NCBI GenBank assembly: GCA_036703275.1
Contig: DATNPK010000111.1
Coordinates: 62,001-126,000 of the forward strand
Length of the DNA: 64,000 nt
From: Coleofasciculaceae cyanobacterium
Lineage (GTDB): Bacteria > Cyanobacteriota > Cyanobacteriia > Cyanobacteriales > Xenococcaceae
Direction of reading: 5' to 3'
Shown here one piece after another: positions 1 through 9,456 of this stretch. The notes beneath the pieces were generated by a model. It searched no databases, had not been told where the DNA came from, and was given only the letters and a program-made list of their open reading frames with translations. Position 1 is the stretch's first letter. Each line of letters starts with the position of its first letter. Position numbers and translations under genes: made by a program.

Positions 1-545
1 ATTCGTCCTGTTTGTTCGGGGGAGATATAGGCTAAAGTGCCTTCAAGAATGTTGGGACTTCTTAGACTTGGGCTTTCTCGCTGGGAGATAGTAGCAATGC
101 CAAAATCAATGATTTTGAGTTGTCCTGTTGTCTGGTTAAAGACTATATTGGCAGGGTTGATATCTTTGTGAATCACCTTGGCTGCATGAATTTTTCCTAA
201 ATGCTCCACGATCGCGATCGCAATCGGCAGAAATTCTGCTAAAGTCAAAGGCTTTGACTCGATCCATTTTTTTAAAGATACAGCCCCAAAATCTTCTAAA
301 ATAATGACTAAGGTTCTTCCATAAGGTTCTAAACCATAAGCCGCGATCGCCCCATCAAAGTTAAGACTGCGGATAATTTTGTATTCTTGCCTGTAGCGGG
401 TGAGTTCTTGAGCAGTAGGGTAATCCTGTTTTAGTACCTTAAAAATAATCGGCTGATTGTCCCAAGAGCGGATGCCTTGATAGAGTTCTGAGTTAAAGCT
501 TTCGTAGATTTTGGTAAAGATTTGATAGCCAGTCAAAGTTATCAT
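1..545 (-). CDS. Ser/Thr protein kinase, N-terminal part (runs off the window)
   Basis: This minus-strand reading frame starts at ATG 545-543 and stays open to the window edge, giving 181 residues. The protein begins MITLTGYQIF and shows the Hanks-type landmarks in order: the VAIK-equivalent lysine in IIFKVLKQD, the catalytic loop HKDINPANI, the metal-binding DFG in IIDFGIA, and the APE-equivalent ISPEQTGR at the edge. The TGY start and the EQTGR activation segment are typical of the large cyanobacterial and fungal-like sensors in which this kinase is followed by an AAA-type ATPase, GAF and often a histidine kinase module. Only the kinase domain is visible, so the downstream domains are inferred from the family. 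Confidence 0.85.
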   Translation of the reverse strand, partial: MITLTGYQIFTKIYESFNSELYQGIRSWDNQPIIFKVLKQDYPTAQELTRYRQEYKIIRSLNFDGAIAAYGLEPYGRTLVIILEDFGAVSLKKWIESKPLTLAEFLPIAIAIVEHLGKIHAAKVIHKDINPANIVFNQTTGQLKIIDFGIATISQRESPSLRSPNILEGTLAYISPEQTGR

Positions 546-627
546 AATAAATCACTCAAAATTAAGTCAAAAATACTTTACCCATTCGATCGTCAACAGA
601 TCTGTCATCCTAATTTAAGACGATAGA

Positions 628-2412
628 TCAATTTACTTTTCGGTTAAGAATATCACCGCGTCGATTGACAAAAAATTCGTAAGGAACTTTGATTACACTA
701 CGCATAGCAGATAAGTACCTATTCACATTGTAATTAGTTTGCCTGGGCGTAACTTGCTCAAAATAGTCCGAATGCAAGGTAAAGCCAAAATTAACTGTAT
801 CGGGTAAACAAAGTTTAGCAATAGGTCCTTGACTAAGATGTTCGGCAGCAAATAGCCAAACTTGAGAGCCTTGTGAACTCAAAACCGTAGCAAAAATATA
901 GCCTCGATCTTGAGGAATAAATTGAATACTGTCTAAAACATACTCTTGAGGACAGACATAAAAATCAAGCAGTTCTTTGCCTAAATCAAACACGAGAGCG
1001 TCAGGATTTTGCTCTTGTTCTGTTTTAATTTGCTGAGTAAGTTCTTGCCAATTTTTGTCTAAAGGAACTTTGGCTAAAACTGAAGGCAGATCCTCTTTGG
1101 GCAACTGTTCGTCTGTTAAAAGTCTATTTGCATGCTCGCGGAAACTGAGGTATTGACGGCGACAGATCAAATCTTGGTGATACCCTGCATAAACTTGATA
1201 GATAGCAGAGTAACCTTTAGAATCAAAAAGCTCGCGCGGATCGGCTGTGTGCAGCATGGTTGCAAACCAACCAGGATGGATAAAGACTTCTTGAGCAATT
1301 AATTGTGCGTTTTGAATTATTACTTTTCTGAGTACTCCAGGATCGAAAGCAAACATCCAAGGTATGCCATAATATTCTGAAGTATAGCGATCGCCACTAA
1401 AATGTTTAACATCATCGGGTTTGATTGCTTCAGTCAAGCTAATGGTTGCTTGCTGTACGGCAACGCAATAAATTTTTCTGTCGATATGACGATAGTTGCA
1501 TAAGAAGTGATAGCTATCACCAGCAAAAGTTATCAGACGTGATGGTACTGTTTGACGATCTGCTGTTAAATGTTGCCGCTCAATCAAATAAAATTGTGTT
1601 TTTGGATAAGCTAGGTGAGACGGAACTTTTAACCCCAACAACGTTGCTACCCCCATCTGAAACGGCATATCAGGAATCATAATTAATTCCTCAGTTACTA
1701 TAGCTGTATGGGGGCTACCGTCGAGGACTGTTCCTTCTAATTCCCAATGTCTTATACCTGTATTTTCTCGATCTTTTCGCTCCTTGTGTTTGCCATCCCA
1801 ACGAGTAATGTAAACTGCACTCAGCATATCAGTAACTAAACTTCCTGGACGGGGTTTAGACTTTAACTCGCAGCTAACTAGTTCTTGGGTATTAGGGTCA
1901 TAAAAAGGATGGGCTGTATTAGCAACTAACGGAAAAAAGGACAGGGGAACAGAAACAATATGTTCGTCAAAGTAACCTATTGGTGTAATGGTTTCGAGAG
2001 TATCTGGATCTACTTCCCAATAACGCCCTGCATCTGCGGTAAGAATTAGTCTACCGTCCATGTTAACAATGGCAGTATTAGCTATTTCAGCGATGCCAAT
2101 CAGACCAACCCTAGCGGGAAAAAAGGCTTCTGGCAGTAGTTCACTGAGTGGCGATTGTATTGAATGCCAGAAACTATCCCAAGTATTTAATTTTTTGCTG
2201 TGGACTTTAACTTTTCCTTCTTGGGGCTGGAGATCCCACCTGATGATTACACCTTCACCAGCAAATAAATGACGGTCATTTTTGCGGTGACAAGGAGCAA
2301 CAATAAAAACATGACCTGACAGATTCTCTGGCCATGTTTTGTCAATTTCCACATCTTCAGATAAACCAGTCAAACTGGCAAAACCGCGAAACTTACTGAC
2401 ATCGACTGCCAT
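628..2412 (-). CDS. carotenoid oxygenase (RPE65/CCD family)
   Basis: This 594-residue protein is predicted to cleave carotenoids or apocarotenoids oxidatively with a non-heme Fe(II) centre. Four candidate iron-ligand histidines sit at the expected family positions: H168 (NTAHPFYDP), H235 (DGSPHTAIVTEE), H302 (DSYHFLCNY) and H547 (FGFTLHSDYF). The blade-like repeats of the seven-bladed propeller are diffuse. It is longer than typical bacterial members of about 480 residues, with extra sequence in the second half. There is no signal peptide. The gene is monocistronic on the minus strand, about 80 bases upstream of the kinase start. The substrate cannot be read from the sequence, and it could be a divergent paralogue of retinal- or apocarotenal-forming enzymes. 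Confidence 0.82.
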   Translation of the reverse strand: MAVDVSKFRGFASLTGLSEDVEIDKTWPENLSGHVFIVAPCHRKNDRHLFAGEGVIIRWDLQPQEGKVKVHSKKLNTWDSFWHSIQSPLSELLPEAFFPARVGLIGIAEIANTAIVNMDGRLILTADAGRYWEVDPDTLETITPIGYFDEHIVSVPLSFFPLVANTAHPFYDPNTQELVSCELKSKPRPGSLVTDMLSAVYITRWDGKHKERKDRENTGIRHWELEGTVLDGSPHTAIVTEELIMIPDMPFQMGVATLLGLKVPSHLAYPKTQFYLIERQHLTADRQTVPSRLITFAGDSYHFLCNYRHIDRKIYCVAVQQATISLTEAIKPDDVKHFSGDRYTSEYYGIPWMFAFDPGVLRKVIIQNAQLIAQEVFIHPGWFATMLHTADPRELFDSKGYSAIYQVYAGYHQDLICRRQYLSFREHANRLLTDEQLPKEDLPSVLAKVPLDKNWQELTQQIKTEQEQNPDALVFDLGKELLDFYVCPQEYVLDSIQFIPQDRGYIFATVLSSQGSQVWLFAAEHLSQGPIAKLCLPDTVNFGFTLHSDYFEQVTPRQTNYNVNRYLSAMRSVIKVPYEFFVNRRGDILNRKVN

Positions 2413-2771
2413 CAGAGATACTCCTAAAGTCTATGAAATTTTAGCAGGAAAAAAATCTAATTATTTTTAATTACGTGCGTTAAACTTTTTTATGCTTTTT
2501 TGGTAATTCGTGACTCAATTGATACTTCTAGATTAATTTCTAAGTTTTATCTTAATTTTGCTTGTGGTTTTTTAATCTCATAAAGCTGATATAAAAACTC
2601 ATTAAAAAACTCATGTATGGCAAATGATACTAAATCTTGAGATACATGAGTTTAAAAATTGAGTGAAGGCAAGATATTAGTTAGAAAACAAGTTATTAGC
2701 TGTTAGCTCTTAGCTTTTGCTCAACGTATCTCCACCTTTGCTTCGAGTAGGGGATCGACTGATTGGTAACG
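2413..2771. other. intergenic region with heptamer repeat
   Basis: No gene is seen in this AT-rich stretch. It carries the promoter side of the carotenoid oxygenase gene and, at 2693-2718, a degenerate run of the TTAGCTN heptamer that recurs elsewhere in the window. Confidence 0.6.
2693..2718. repeat. TTAGCTN heptamer repeat
   Basis: Three to four imperfect copies of a 7-bp unit (TTAGCTG, TTAGCTC, TTAGCTT) lie in tandem. The same unit is found at 6389, 7589, 21414 and 43882. It resembles the short tandemly repeated repetitive (STRR) sequences described in cyanobacteria. Confidence 0.7.
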
Positions 2772-5174
2772 TTAAGCTTCAAAAAATACCCTGAGATTGC
2801 CACGTTTTTTGGCTACCCGACAAGCAGTAGTATTGCCCAGACGTTCAAATTCCAAATCAAGTATGGTCGAACCTACTTTAAGATTTTGCAATGAAAGACG
2901 ATTGAGAGAGTCGGGTAAAACTGGCTCGATCACACGCACGCGGTTGTTAGCTGCATCGGGAACGAGATTAATTGCCACCTGCAAAAGCTGAAATAGCGTA
3001 CCTGTTGCCCAAGCTTGGGGAGAACAAGCTACAGGATAGCGCACGGGGGTATTTTCGGCACTACGTTCGTAGCCGCAGAACAGTTCTGGCGGTCGTAAAT
3101 AGGGTTGTTGGAGAGTCATATCTATAATTCCCGTGGCGAGTTCGAGAGCTTGCTCGACTAAACTAGATGATTCTCCGGGAACTTCCGCAGCGGTAGCGCG
3201 TAAACCCAAAGCAGTAATGCTATTGTCGTGGGGCCAAACCGAACCGATATGATAGCCCATGGGATTGTAAGCTGGAGATAATTTGCTTAGAGTACGAATA
3301 CCCCAACCACTAAATAAATCTGGCGCGCGCAGTCTTTCAGCTACGTTCATCGCTTTATCAGGCTTTAAAATGCCCATAGCCAGACAGTGACCTGGATTAC
3401 TGGTAATGCTTTCGACTGGTTTTCCTTCTCCATCTAAAGCCAAAGCACAATAATCTAAATCGGGAAGCCAAAAGTCTCGATTAAAGCGGTTTTTCAGTTC
3501 TGAAGCCTCTCGATACCATCTTCCAGCTAGATCGGTTCTTTTCATGATCTCAGCGATCGCACATAGACGCATTTTTGCCCCATAAACGTAACCTTGAACC
3601 TCACATAAAGTGATCGATCCTGTTGCTAATTGACCTTGGCGGTTAACGATACAGTCTCCAGAATCTTTCCAACCCTGATTGAGCAAACCACTGGGAGAAT
3701 GACGAGCGTAAGATAGATAGCCCGTTTGGCTACAGTTGCGATCGATCCAGCTCATAGCGGCTAAAGCAGCTTCCCACAACTGTTCTAGCGTATCGCGATC
3801 GCCCGTCCAAGCATAATATTCAGCATAGAGAATCAGCCATAAAGGAGTTGCATCTACCGTACCGTAGTAAGGCGTATGAGGAATTTCGTCGCAGCGCGCC
3901 ATTTCCCCAAGACGTAATTCGTGAAGGATTTTTCCTGGCTCTTCTTCTCGCCATTGGTCTTCGGTTTTACCCTGATATTGAGCCAGGATGAATAAAGTAT
4001 CTTGGGCAATTTTGGGATCGAGGATTAGCGTTTGCCATGCTGCAATAATTGAATCTCGACCAAACAGGGTAGAAAACCAAGGGATTCCTGCCGATAAAAA
4101 TTTTCTGTCTTCAAAACTTTGGCGCAATAGATAAATATCTTGCTGCGCTCTTTCAATTAAACGGTTAAAAGTACTACTATCGGATTCAATTTTAGTTACT
4201 TGCTGTTGCCATTCTTGCAACTCCATTGATTCGGCTGCTTTTGCCTGCATCAGCGTCATTGGCGTACCTACTTTGGAAATAGAACGACTATGAAAAAGCA
4301 ACTGTACGCGGTAGCCTAAATGTATGGTTTGGTGAGGATTTAACTCTATGTGCCAAATAGCGGTGTGACCTTTAAAATAGTCAGGCTGACGAGAAGAAAA
4401 TTGAATGCGCGACGAGCTTACCGCCCCATCTAAACCTTGATAGGCTAAAACTAAATCTTCGGATGTTTGAGTTGCGCTCGATGGCTCTGGCTTAAGTTTA
4501 CTTGCTGAAAACTCGGAGCGAGATTCATAAATAAAAGGACTACGTGCCTGTTCGGGTTTTACTTCTGAGAGATCGGATTCTACATTTTCTATCGAACTAG
4601 CTTCTGCTTCTACTGTTTCTAACTCATTATTTTCGGCGATCGCCATCAAACGTAGCACTTTACCACGCTGTTTGCGCTCCCAGCCACGAATTTCAAATAA
4701 ATCGACAAAATCGGCATCAAAACTCAGACTAAGCTCAAAGCTGACAGCGCCGGTACTATAGTTGGTAATACCTAACTCTTCAAACAGTCCGCCATTAATC
4801 GCAATTTCTCTTTCAATTCCAATCGTTTCCGCCCCAATTTGCTGCTTTTCCAAATGCGGATTTGCACACAGAATCGACATAGCAAAGCCACGGCTAGCAT
4901 TACTGCTAAGCAGAATCGGTAACTGACCATCAATTTGCAATTCCAGACGACTCAAAAAGCGAGTATCTTGGCAAAATAGTCCGACACTTGTAGTTGCTTC
5001 TCCTGGCAAACAACCAGGAATATTACCCAAAGTGTCCGTAACTAAGAAAATGTCATCGTCTTTAAGAGTTAAAGTAGATAATCTCAACTCGTTTTTAACA
5101 CAAGGCCATTGAGGGATTGGAGCAATTTCGGCTGGGACATAGGTTTTGCCATCGAGTTTGAGAGGCTCTGTCAT
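2772..5174 (-). CDS. amylo-alpha-1,6-glucosidase / glycogen-debranching-like protein
   Basis: The 800-residue protein has the two-part architecture of bacterial 'amylo-alpha-1,6-glucosidase' proteins. An N-terminal beta-sandwich domain comes first (about residues 30-300, starting near DDIFLVTDTLGNI, with FCQDTRFLSRLEL). An (alpha/alpha)6-barrel glycosidase-like domain follows (about 330-790). Barrel landmarks include GIPWFSTLFGRDSII, VDATPLWLILYAEYY, NQGWKDSGD and YNPMGYHIGSVWPHDN, which contain the acidic residues expected in the active site. It probably hydrolyses alpha-glucosidic linkages in glycogen-like or compatible-solute glycans. It lies 54 bases downstream of a GT4 gene on the same strand, so the two may be an operon. 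An acidic low-complexity insertion is visible around residues 195-245. The true substrate is uncertain. Confidence 0.82.
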   Translation of the reverse strand: MTEPLKLDGKTYVPAEIAPIPQWPCVKNELRLSTLTLKDDDIFLVTDTLGNIPGCLPGEATTSVGLFCQDTRFLSRLELQIDGQLPILLSSNASRGFAMSILCANPHLEKQQIGAETIGIEREIAINGGLFEELGITNYSTGAVSFELSLSFDADFVDLFEIRGWERKQRGKVLRLMAIAENNELETVEAEASSIENVESDLSEVKPEQARSPFIYESRSEFSASKLKPEPSSATQTSEDLVLAYQGLDGAVSSSRIQFSSRQPDYFKGHTAIWHIELNPHQTIHLGYRVQLLFHSRSISKVGTPMTLMQAKAAESMELQEWQQQVTKIESDSSTFNRLIERAQQDIYLLRQSFEDRKFLSAGIPWFSTLFGRDSIIAAWQTLILDPKIAQDTLFILAQYQGKTEDQWREEEPGKILHELRLGEMARCDEIPHTPYYGTVDATPLWLILYAEYYAWTGDRDTLEQLWEAALAAMSWIDRNCSQTGYLSYARHSPSGLLNQGWKDSGDCIVNRQGQLATGSITLCEVQGYVYGAKMRLCAIAEIMKRTDLAGRWYREASELKNRFNRDFWLPDLDYCALALDGEGKPVESITSNPGHCLAMGILKPDKAMNVAERLRAPDLFSGWGIRTLSKLSPAYNPMGYHIGSVWPHDNSITALGLRATAAEVPGESSSLVEQALELATGIIDMTLQQPYLRPPELFCGYERSAENTPVRYPVACSPQAWATGTLFQLLQVAINLVPDAANNRVRVIEPVLPDSLNRLSLQNLKVGSTILDLEFERLGNTTACRVAKKRGNLRVFFEA

Positions 5175-5228
5175 AGCAACTTATAAATTAGTAATCTGGC
5201 TTAGTTAATTAATTTAGATTTTACGCCG

Positions 5229-6311
5229 TTAAGCGATTTTATTAATAACCAGGTTGGGAATGTGATTATTATTCAGGGACTTCTTCGTTAACAGTTTTTG
5301 ATAAATTGCTTCGTAGTCGTCAACCATGCGCTCGACACTAAATTTAGTGATGACGCGATCGCGACAGGCAATACGGTTTATTTCTTTAATGCGATCGAGC
5401 GCAGCGATACATTCCTCGACATTGTCAGCCAAAAATCCCGTTTGACCGTCTTGGATGACTTCTGGAGTCGAACCTAGTGCGATCGCAATTACGGGAGTAC
5501 CCAGTGCCATTGATTCTGCCATTACCAAGCCAAAAGGTTCGTTCCAGGTAATCGGAAACAGGGTTGCAACTGCACCACCGACGAGAAGACATTTTTGTTG
5601 GTGATTGGCTTCTCCTAAAAATTCAATCTGTTTACCGTCAATTTGAGGTTTTATTTGCTCCTCAAAAAACTCGCGATTGAAAAAATCTATCTTTCCTGCC
5701 ATTTTTAAATGCCAGCCAGTACGTTTGGCAATTTCAATTGCTAAATGCGGGCCTTTTTCTGGCGAGATTCGACCTAAAAAAGCCAGATAGGGATGATTGT
5801 CTGGCTGGGGATAGAAAGGATATTCGCTGGTATTAATTCCGTTGTAAACAGTAGCGACATAGTTTAGTTGCAGATCGCTGCGTCTTTGTGAATTAGAAAT
5901 ACTGATGAAATTTTGCTGCCTCGATGCTCGCCACAGCGGTTCAATATGAGACTGAATAGTATTGTGAACTGTATGTAGCGTTGGCGTTTCAACTAGCTTT
6001 GCCGAGGAAAATGTAACTTCGCCTACATGAGAGTGAATCAAATCGAACTCCGCAGCTTGAGTAAAAACTTGATCTAGCTGTAGATTTTGATAAACTGAAA
6101 TTTCTGCTGGACTTGCTTCTATCGCTCGCAAAGCTTTGGGACAAGAAGGCTCTAAATGGGCTAAGGTTTGGGAATCTCCCGAAGCGAAAAGAGTAACTTC
6201 ATGACCTCGGCGCACTAATTCATCTGTCAGCAGGCTAACTACAATTTCCGTACCGCCATAAGCAGGAGGAGGTACTCGTTCCCAAAGAGGGGCAATTTGA
6301 GCAATTTTCAT
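5229..6311 (-). CDS. GT4-family glycosyltransferase
   Basis: This GT-B fold glycosyltransferase of about 360 residues begins MKIAQIAPLWERVPPP. The N-terminal donor-independent domain includes YGGTEIVVSLL. The C-terminal GT4 signature has the nucleotide-sugar-binding E-x7-E motif in EPFGLVMAESMALGTPVIA (about residues 260-280), preceded by FLGRISPEKGPHLAIE. I place the start at ATG 6311-6309 because AGGAG at 6324-6320 stands 8 bases before it; a TTG six bases further upstream would leave only 2 bases. It probably transfers a sugar from a nucleotide donor in the cytoplasm. The downstream debranching-like gene suggests a role in storage or compatible-solute glycan metabolism (inference). Confidence 0.85.
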   Translation of the reverse strand: MKIAQIAPLWERVPPPAYGGTEIVVSLLTDELVRRGHEVTLFASGDSQTLAHLEPSCPKALRAIEASPAEISVYQNLQLDQVFTQAAEFDLIHSHVGEVTFSSAKLVETPTLHTVHNTIQSHIEPLWRASRQQNFISISNSQRRSDLQLNYVATVYNGINTSEYPFYPQPDNHPYLAFLGRISPEKGPHLAIEIAKRTGWHLKMAGKIDFFNREFFEEQIKPQIDGKQIEFLGEANHQQKCLLVGGAVATLFPITWNEPFGLVMAESMALGTPVIAIALGSTPEVIQDGQTGFLADNVEECIAALDRIKEINRIACRDRVITKFSVERMVDDYEAIYQKLLTKKSLNNNHIPNLVINKIA

Positions 6312-6317
6312 CTCCAA

Positions 6318-7094
6318 AACTCCTGAAAATTTGTTGTAATCTCAATTAAAAATGTTTGTATTAATACTTCTCAGTTAAGCTTTAGTAGTTATTAGCTTTT
6401 AGCTCTTAGAGCTTGTCTGAAAAATATAAATCGTTACTTTAAACCCCCTTAAATTCACGGTCCTCAATACAACGACGCAGGTTCGCCGTCCGTACCTCCC
6501 CAAATTTGAGCGTGGGGGATGCTGGTGTTTCGCGACTCTTATCCAACTACGCTGTTGGGCTGGGGGGCAAATCCAAACAATTGAATGTAAAACAACAACT
6601 TTTCAGATGTTCTCTTAGCTTCAGGGATTGCGCAAGCCAACTGGTTCGGCAAAGCCGCCGTAATTAATCAACAATTTTTAAGCGAGAAGTATTGTCTGCT
6701 GAATTATTTATTTTGGTAATAGATAATACAGTTTATTTATTGGGTTTAATTAATCAATTATTAACCTTAAATCCCAAGCTATCTTAACACTACTAACAAT
6801 TGCATCTTGCTGAAGGTAGAAATTAGTTGGCAACTGCGGACAACTCTAGCCAACGAATAGTACGTTTTACTGACTTAAAGCTTATTCAATAATTCTGATT
6901 AGAAATAGTTAGCACAATCTGTTGAGGAATTTCTTGACTTGAGAAAACTGTCTAACAAGAGATCGCTTAACTCATGATTATTTAAATTATTTCTACTGTT
7001 TGATGGATTAGATCGAAGGCTAATTTTCATTAAGATAATTTTCAAGTTAGAAATAAAGTTATTTCACACTGTCAAGTTAACTGCTGGAAAAATT
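6318..7094. other. long intergenic region; heptamers and a possible MITE-like block
   Basis: No convincing gene is seen. The block at about 6411-6617 is richer in GC and has imperfect inverted ends (GTCTGAAAA near 6416 and TTTTCAGAT near 6600), as in small non-autonomous transposable elements. A TTAGCTN heptamer run precedes it at 6389-6409. The remainder is AT-rich and probably contains the promoter of the DUF4079 gene. Confidence 0.5.
6389..6409. repeat. TTAGCTN heptamer repeat
   Basis: There are three tandem units of the 7-bp motif (ATTAGCT-TTTAGCT-CTTAG). This is the same STRR-like family as at 2693 and 7589. Confidence 0.65.
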
Positions 7095-7565
7095 ATGAGT
7101 TTGGCAATTCCAGAATCAGTAAAAGTTTGGTCGCAATTTATTCACCCTATTATCATGTGGGTGTTATTAGCAACAGCAATTTATGCTCTATATTTAGGGC
7201 TAAAAATTCGGCAAAGTCGGAATGTTGAAGGTGAAGCTAAGAAAGAATTAATTAAGGGGCGTTACAACGTTAAGCACTACCAAGTTGGTTCAGTGCTGTT
7301 AGCGGTACTTACGCTCAATGCTTTTTTAGGTATGGCTGTTACCTATATCAACAAAGGTAAAATCTTTTTTGGCTCTCACTTAATTGTAGGTTTAACCATG
7401 GTAAGCCTAATCGTTACCTCTGCTTCCCTCTCACCTTTTATGCAAAGAGGTAATATGTGGGCGCGCAACCTTCATTTGGCGCTAAATATTGGCGTTTTAG
7501 GGCTATTTGGCTGGCAAGCAATAACTGGTGTACAGGTAGTACAAAAGATGATCAGCCAACTCTAG
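7095..7565 (+). CDS. DUF4079 membrane protein
   Basis: This 156-residue integral membrane protein has four hydrophobic segments: about residues 15-36 (FIHPIIMWVLLATAIYALYL), 60-80, 88-110 and 128-148. Conserved histidines lie at the membrane faces (FIHPI, KHYQVG, GSHLIVG, NLHLALN). This pattern matches DUF4079, a family conserved in cyanobacteria and plastids and distantly like cytochrome b561-type four-helix proteins. Heme binding is possible from the paired histidines but is inferred. It is transcribed alone, with a clear ATG and only a weak Shine-Dalgarno. Its function is unknown. Confidence 0.8.
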   Translation: MSLAIPESVKVWSQFIHPIIMWVLLATAIYALYLGLKIRQSRNVEGEAKKELIKGRYNVKHYQVGSVLLAVLTLNAFLGMAVTYINKGKIFFGSHLIVGLTMVSLIVTSASLSPFMQRGNMWARNLHLALNIGVLGLFGWQAITGVQVVQKMISQL

Positions 7566-7588
7566 CTGATTTAGCTCATATTAAAAAA

Positions 7589-7619
7589 GCTAACAGCTAA
7601 TAGCTAATAGCTAATAGCT
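7589..7619. repeat. TTAGCTA heptamer repeat (inverted orientation)
   Basis: Four tandem units of GCTAATA/GCTAACA lie directly after the DUF4079 stop codon. They are the reverse complement of the TTAGCTA unit seen elsewhere and are nearly perfect. Confidence 0.75.
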
Positions 7620-7725
7620 CTAAACTTTCATATTTTTGCGTCATACCTCAAGTCACCAACACCGCTCTAGAGGTTTGGCTGCTTAAAAATTTACTTTTAT
7701 AACTTTTATATTAGGAGAAATCCCC

Positions 7726-8670
7726 ATGCAATTAAAACCAATCTCTGAACAAGTCGTCGCTATTATTGGAGCTTCCAGCGGTATTGGACGCGAAACGGCT
7801 CTTCAGTTTGCTCAAAAAGGAGCTAAGGTAGTTGTCTCAGCCCGAAATGAACTAGGGCTAAATTCTTTAGTCGCACAAATTGAGAATTTTAGAGGTGAGG
7901 CTAAAGCCTTTAAGGGCGATGTAGCCGACTTTGAACAAGTAAAGGCGATCGCCGATTACACGGTCGAGCAGTATGGGAGAATAGATACTTGGGTGCATTG
8001 TGCTGCGACTGGTATCCTCGCTCCCTTTGAGAAAATTACGCCAGAAGAATTTAAGCGCGTCATTGATGTTACTTTAATGGGACAGGTGTATGGAGCAATG
8101 GCAGCATTACCCTATCTCAAACAAGAAGGAAGAGGAGCGATGATTCATATTTCCTCAATGGAGGGCAGAAGAGCCTTACCTCTGCAAAGTCCTTACTCCA
8201 CTGCCAAACACGGTTTGGAAGGCCTTCTCGAATCTTTGCGTGTCGAACTGCAACATGACAAAATTCCTGTTAGCGTCACCAGTATCAAACCAGCGGTAAT
8301 TAATACTCCCTTTTATAACCACGTACTAACCAAGCTGGGCGTAAAACCTACGGGATTACCCCCTTACTATTCTCCCAAGCTGGTGGCTGAAGCGATTCTT
8401 TACACGGCAGAACATCCTACCCGTGACTTTATTGTCGGTGATGTGGGTAGAATATTAGACTTGGGTCAAAGACTCTCGCCAGAACTGATGGATGCTATAT
8501 TACTAGCTATTGGCTTTTCGGGACAGCATACCTCAGAACCAAAATCTGCCGATGGCCCCAATAATTTATATGCACCTATGGATGGTTATACCCAAGTCAA
8601 AGGGGATTTTGATAACTTAACCATTCCCAGTATTTCTGACTGGATCGTTAAAAAATTCACCTTCAAGTAG
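7726..8670 (+). CDS. SDR family oxidoreductase
   Basis: This 314-residue short-chain dehydrogenase/reductase has the nucleotide-binding motif GASSGIG (residues 16-22). A VHCAATG segment replaces the usual NNAG. The catalytic serine lies in ISSMEG (about 142) and the YSTAK active site at about 157-161. The C-terminal extension of about 60 residues after the Rossmann core is typical of the subgroup that acts on membrane-associated or bulky substrates. It has a good AGGAGA Shine-Dalgarno 8 bases before the ATG. The substrate is unknown. A strong hairpin pair lies downstream, between it and the convergent DUF2231 gene. Confidence 0.85.
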   Translation: MQLKPISEQVVAIIGASSGIGRETALQFAQKGAKVVVSARNELGLNSLVAQIENFRGEAKAFKGDVADFEQVKAIADYTVEQYGRIDTWVHCAATGILAPFEKITPEEFKRVIDVTLMGQVYGAMAALPYLKQEGRGAMIHISSMEGRRALPLQSPYSTAKHGLEGLLESLRVELQHDKIPVSVTSIKPAVINTPFYNHVLTKLGVKPTGLPPYYSPKLVAEAILYTAEHPTRDFIVGDVGRILDLGQRLSPELMDAILLAIGFSGQHTSEPKSADGPNNLYAPMDGYTQVKGDFDNLTIPSISDWIVKKFTFK

Positions 8671-8735
8671 TAGAAGCGTCTAGATTAATTTGTTGGGTAT
8701 TGAAAATTATTTTGGGTCCCCTAATCCCTTTCTCG

Positions 8736-8815
8736 CGCATTCACGGGCAAATGCTTTAGTATAAGCGGAGCGTCGTCGGTGATAGACGCGGGGTCGCTCC
8801 CCTTGGGGGGAATTA
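8736..8815. repeat. dispersed GC-rich palindromic repeat
   Basis: This block contains GCTTTAGTATAAGCGGAGCG followed by GACGCGGGGTCGCTCC. The first part also occurs at about 28377-28398 in the large repeat cluster. It belongs to the family of GC-rich palindromic modules scattered over the window. Confidence 0.6.
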
Positions 8816-8838
8816 GCCTAGTATTTTAGCCTAGACAC

Positions 8839-8897
8839 GCTATTAAAACCGCGATCGCACTTTTAATAGCGAGCGACTTGATGATTTAGTCGCTCGC
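8839..8897. terminator. two stacked hairpins between convergent genes
   Basis: Two perfect 10-bp inverted repeats adjoin. GCTATTAAAA at 8839-8848 pairs with TTTTAATAGC at 8861-8870, and GCGAGCGACT at 8869-8878 pairs with AGTCGCTCGC at 8888-8897 across a 9-base loop. They share two bases and are mutually exclusive at the junction. Lying between the convergent SDR and DUF2231 genes, they probably end transcription from both sides. Confidence 0.7.
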
Positions 8898-8904
8898 TGC
8901 TCAT

Positions 8905-9456
8905 TTAAGTTGGAATATTGTTAGAACCAATAACCCCAACTTTGTGCCGAAAAGAAAGTTCTCCACCATACCAACCTCCAAGTCCGAGGAGTGTTGCCAC
9001 TAACAAGGAGACAGCTAAACCAAGGGGAAGGATAAAAGCCTCGGGAGTATCTAGTCTATAGAAAAAATTAATTGTGGTTAAGACTAAAGCTGTAACGTTA
9101 AGAACCATATGCGCCCAACCAGCAGTACGCTTTCGCACTTTGGGGATTTTGATAAAGTCTGACATTCCGACCACAGCCGCCAAAAAGCCTGCTACTAAAC
9201 CCAGTCCAATTAACCAGGTTGAGGCACGCGCCCAAAAAAAGTCTTTGGTTAACCAATAGCCGATATCGCTAGCGGCAGCAGCAGTTAAAAAAGCAACAGG
9301 GAACACCACGATAATTGGATGAACAGGGTGTCCGGCAATGGCTACAGAACTAGTAACACCATTGCTTAAATACTCGCTGTCTAGGCTTTCAATAATCGGA
9401 GGAAGGTTGGGATAGGGATTTTGGGCGTATTCTGATTCAAATTCTGTGTTGGTCAT
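8905..9456 (-). CDS. DUF2231 membrane protein
   Basis: This 183-residue protein has a soluble N-terminus of about 35 residues followed by four hydrophobic segments. It carries the DUF2231 signature GHPVHPIIVVFPVAFL near residue 43 and FLAAVVGMSDFIKIP in the middle. Family members are small membrane proteins with paired histidines, sometimes linked to heme or redox electron transfer; that role is inferred. A GGAGAAAT Shine-Dalgarno lies just before the ATG. The gene is monocistronic and converges with the SDR gene. Confidence 0.82.
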   Translation of the reverse strand: MTNTEFESEYAQNPYPNLPPIIESLDSEYLSNGVTSSVAIAGHPVHPIIVVFPVAFLTAAAASDIGYWLTKDFFWARASTWLIGLGLVAGFLAAVVGMSDFIKIPKVRKRTAGWAHMVLNVTALVLTTINFFYRLDTPEAFILPLGLAVSLLVATLLGLGGWYGGELSFRHKVGVIGSNNIPT

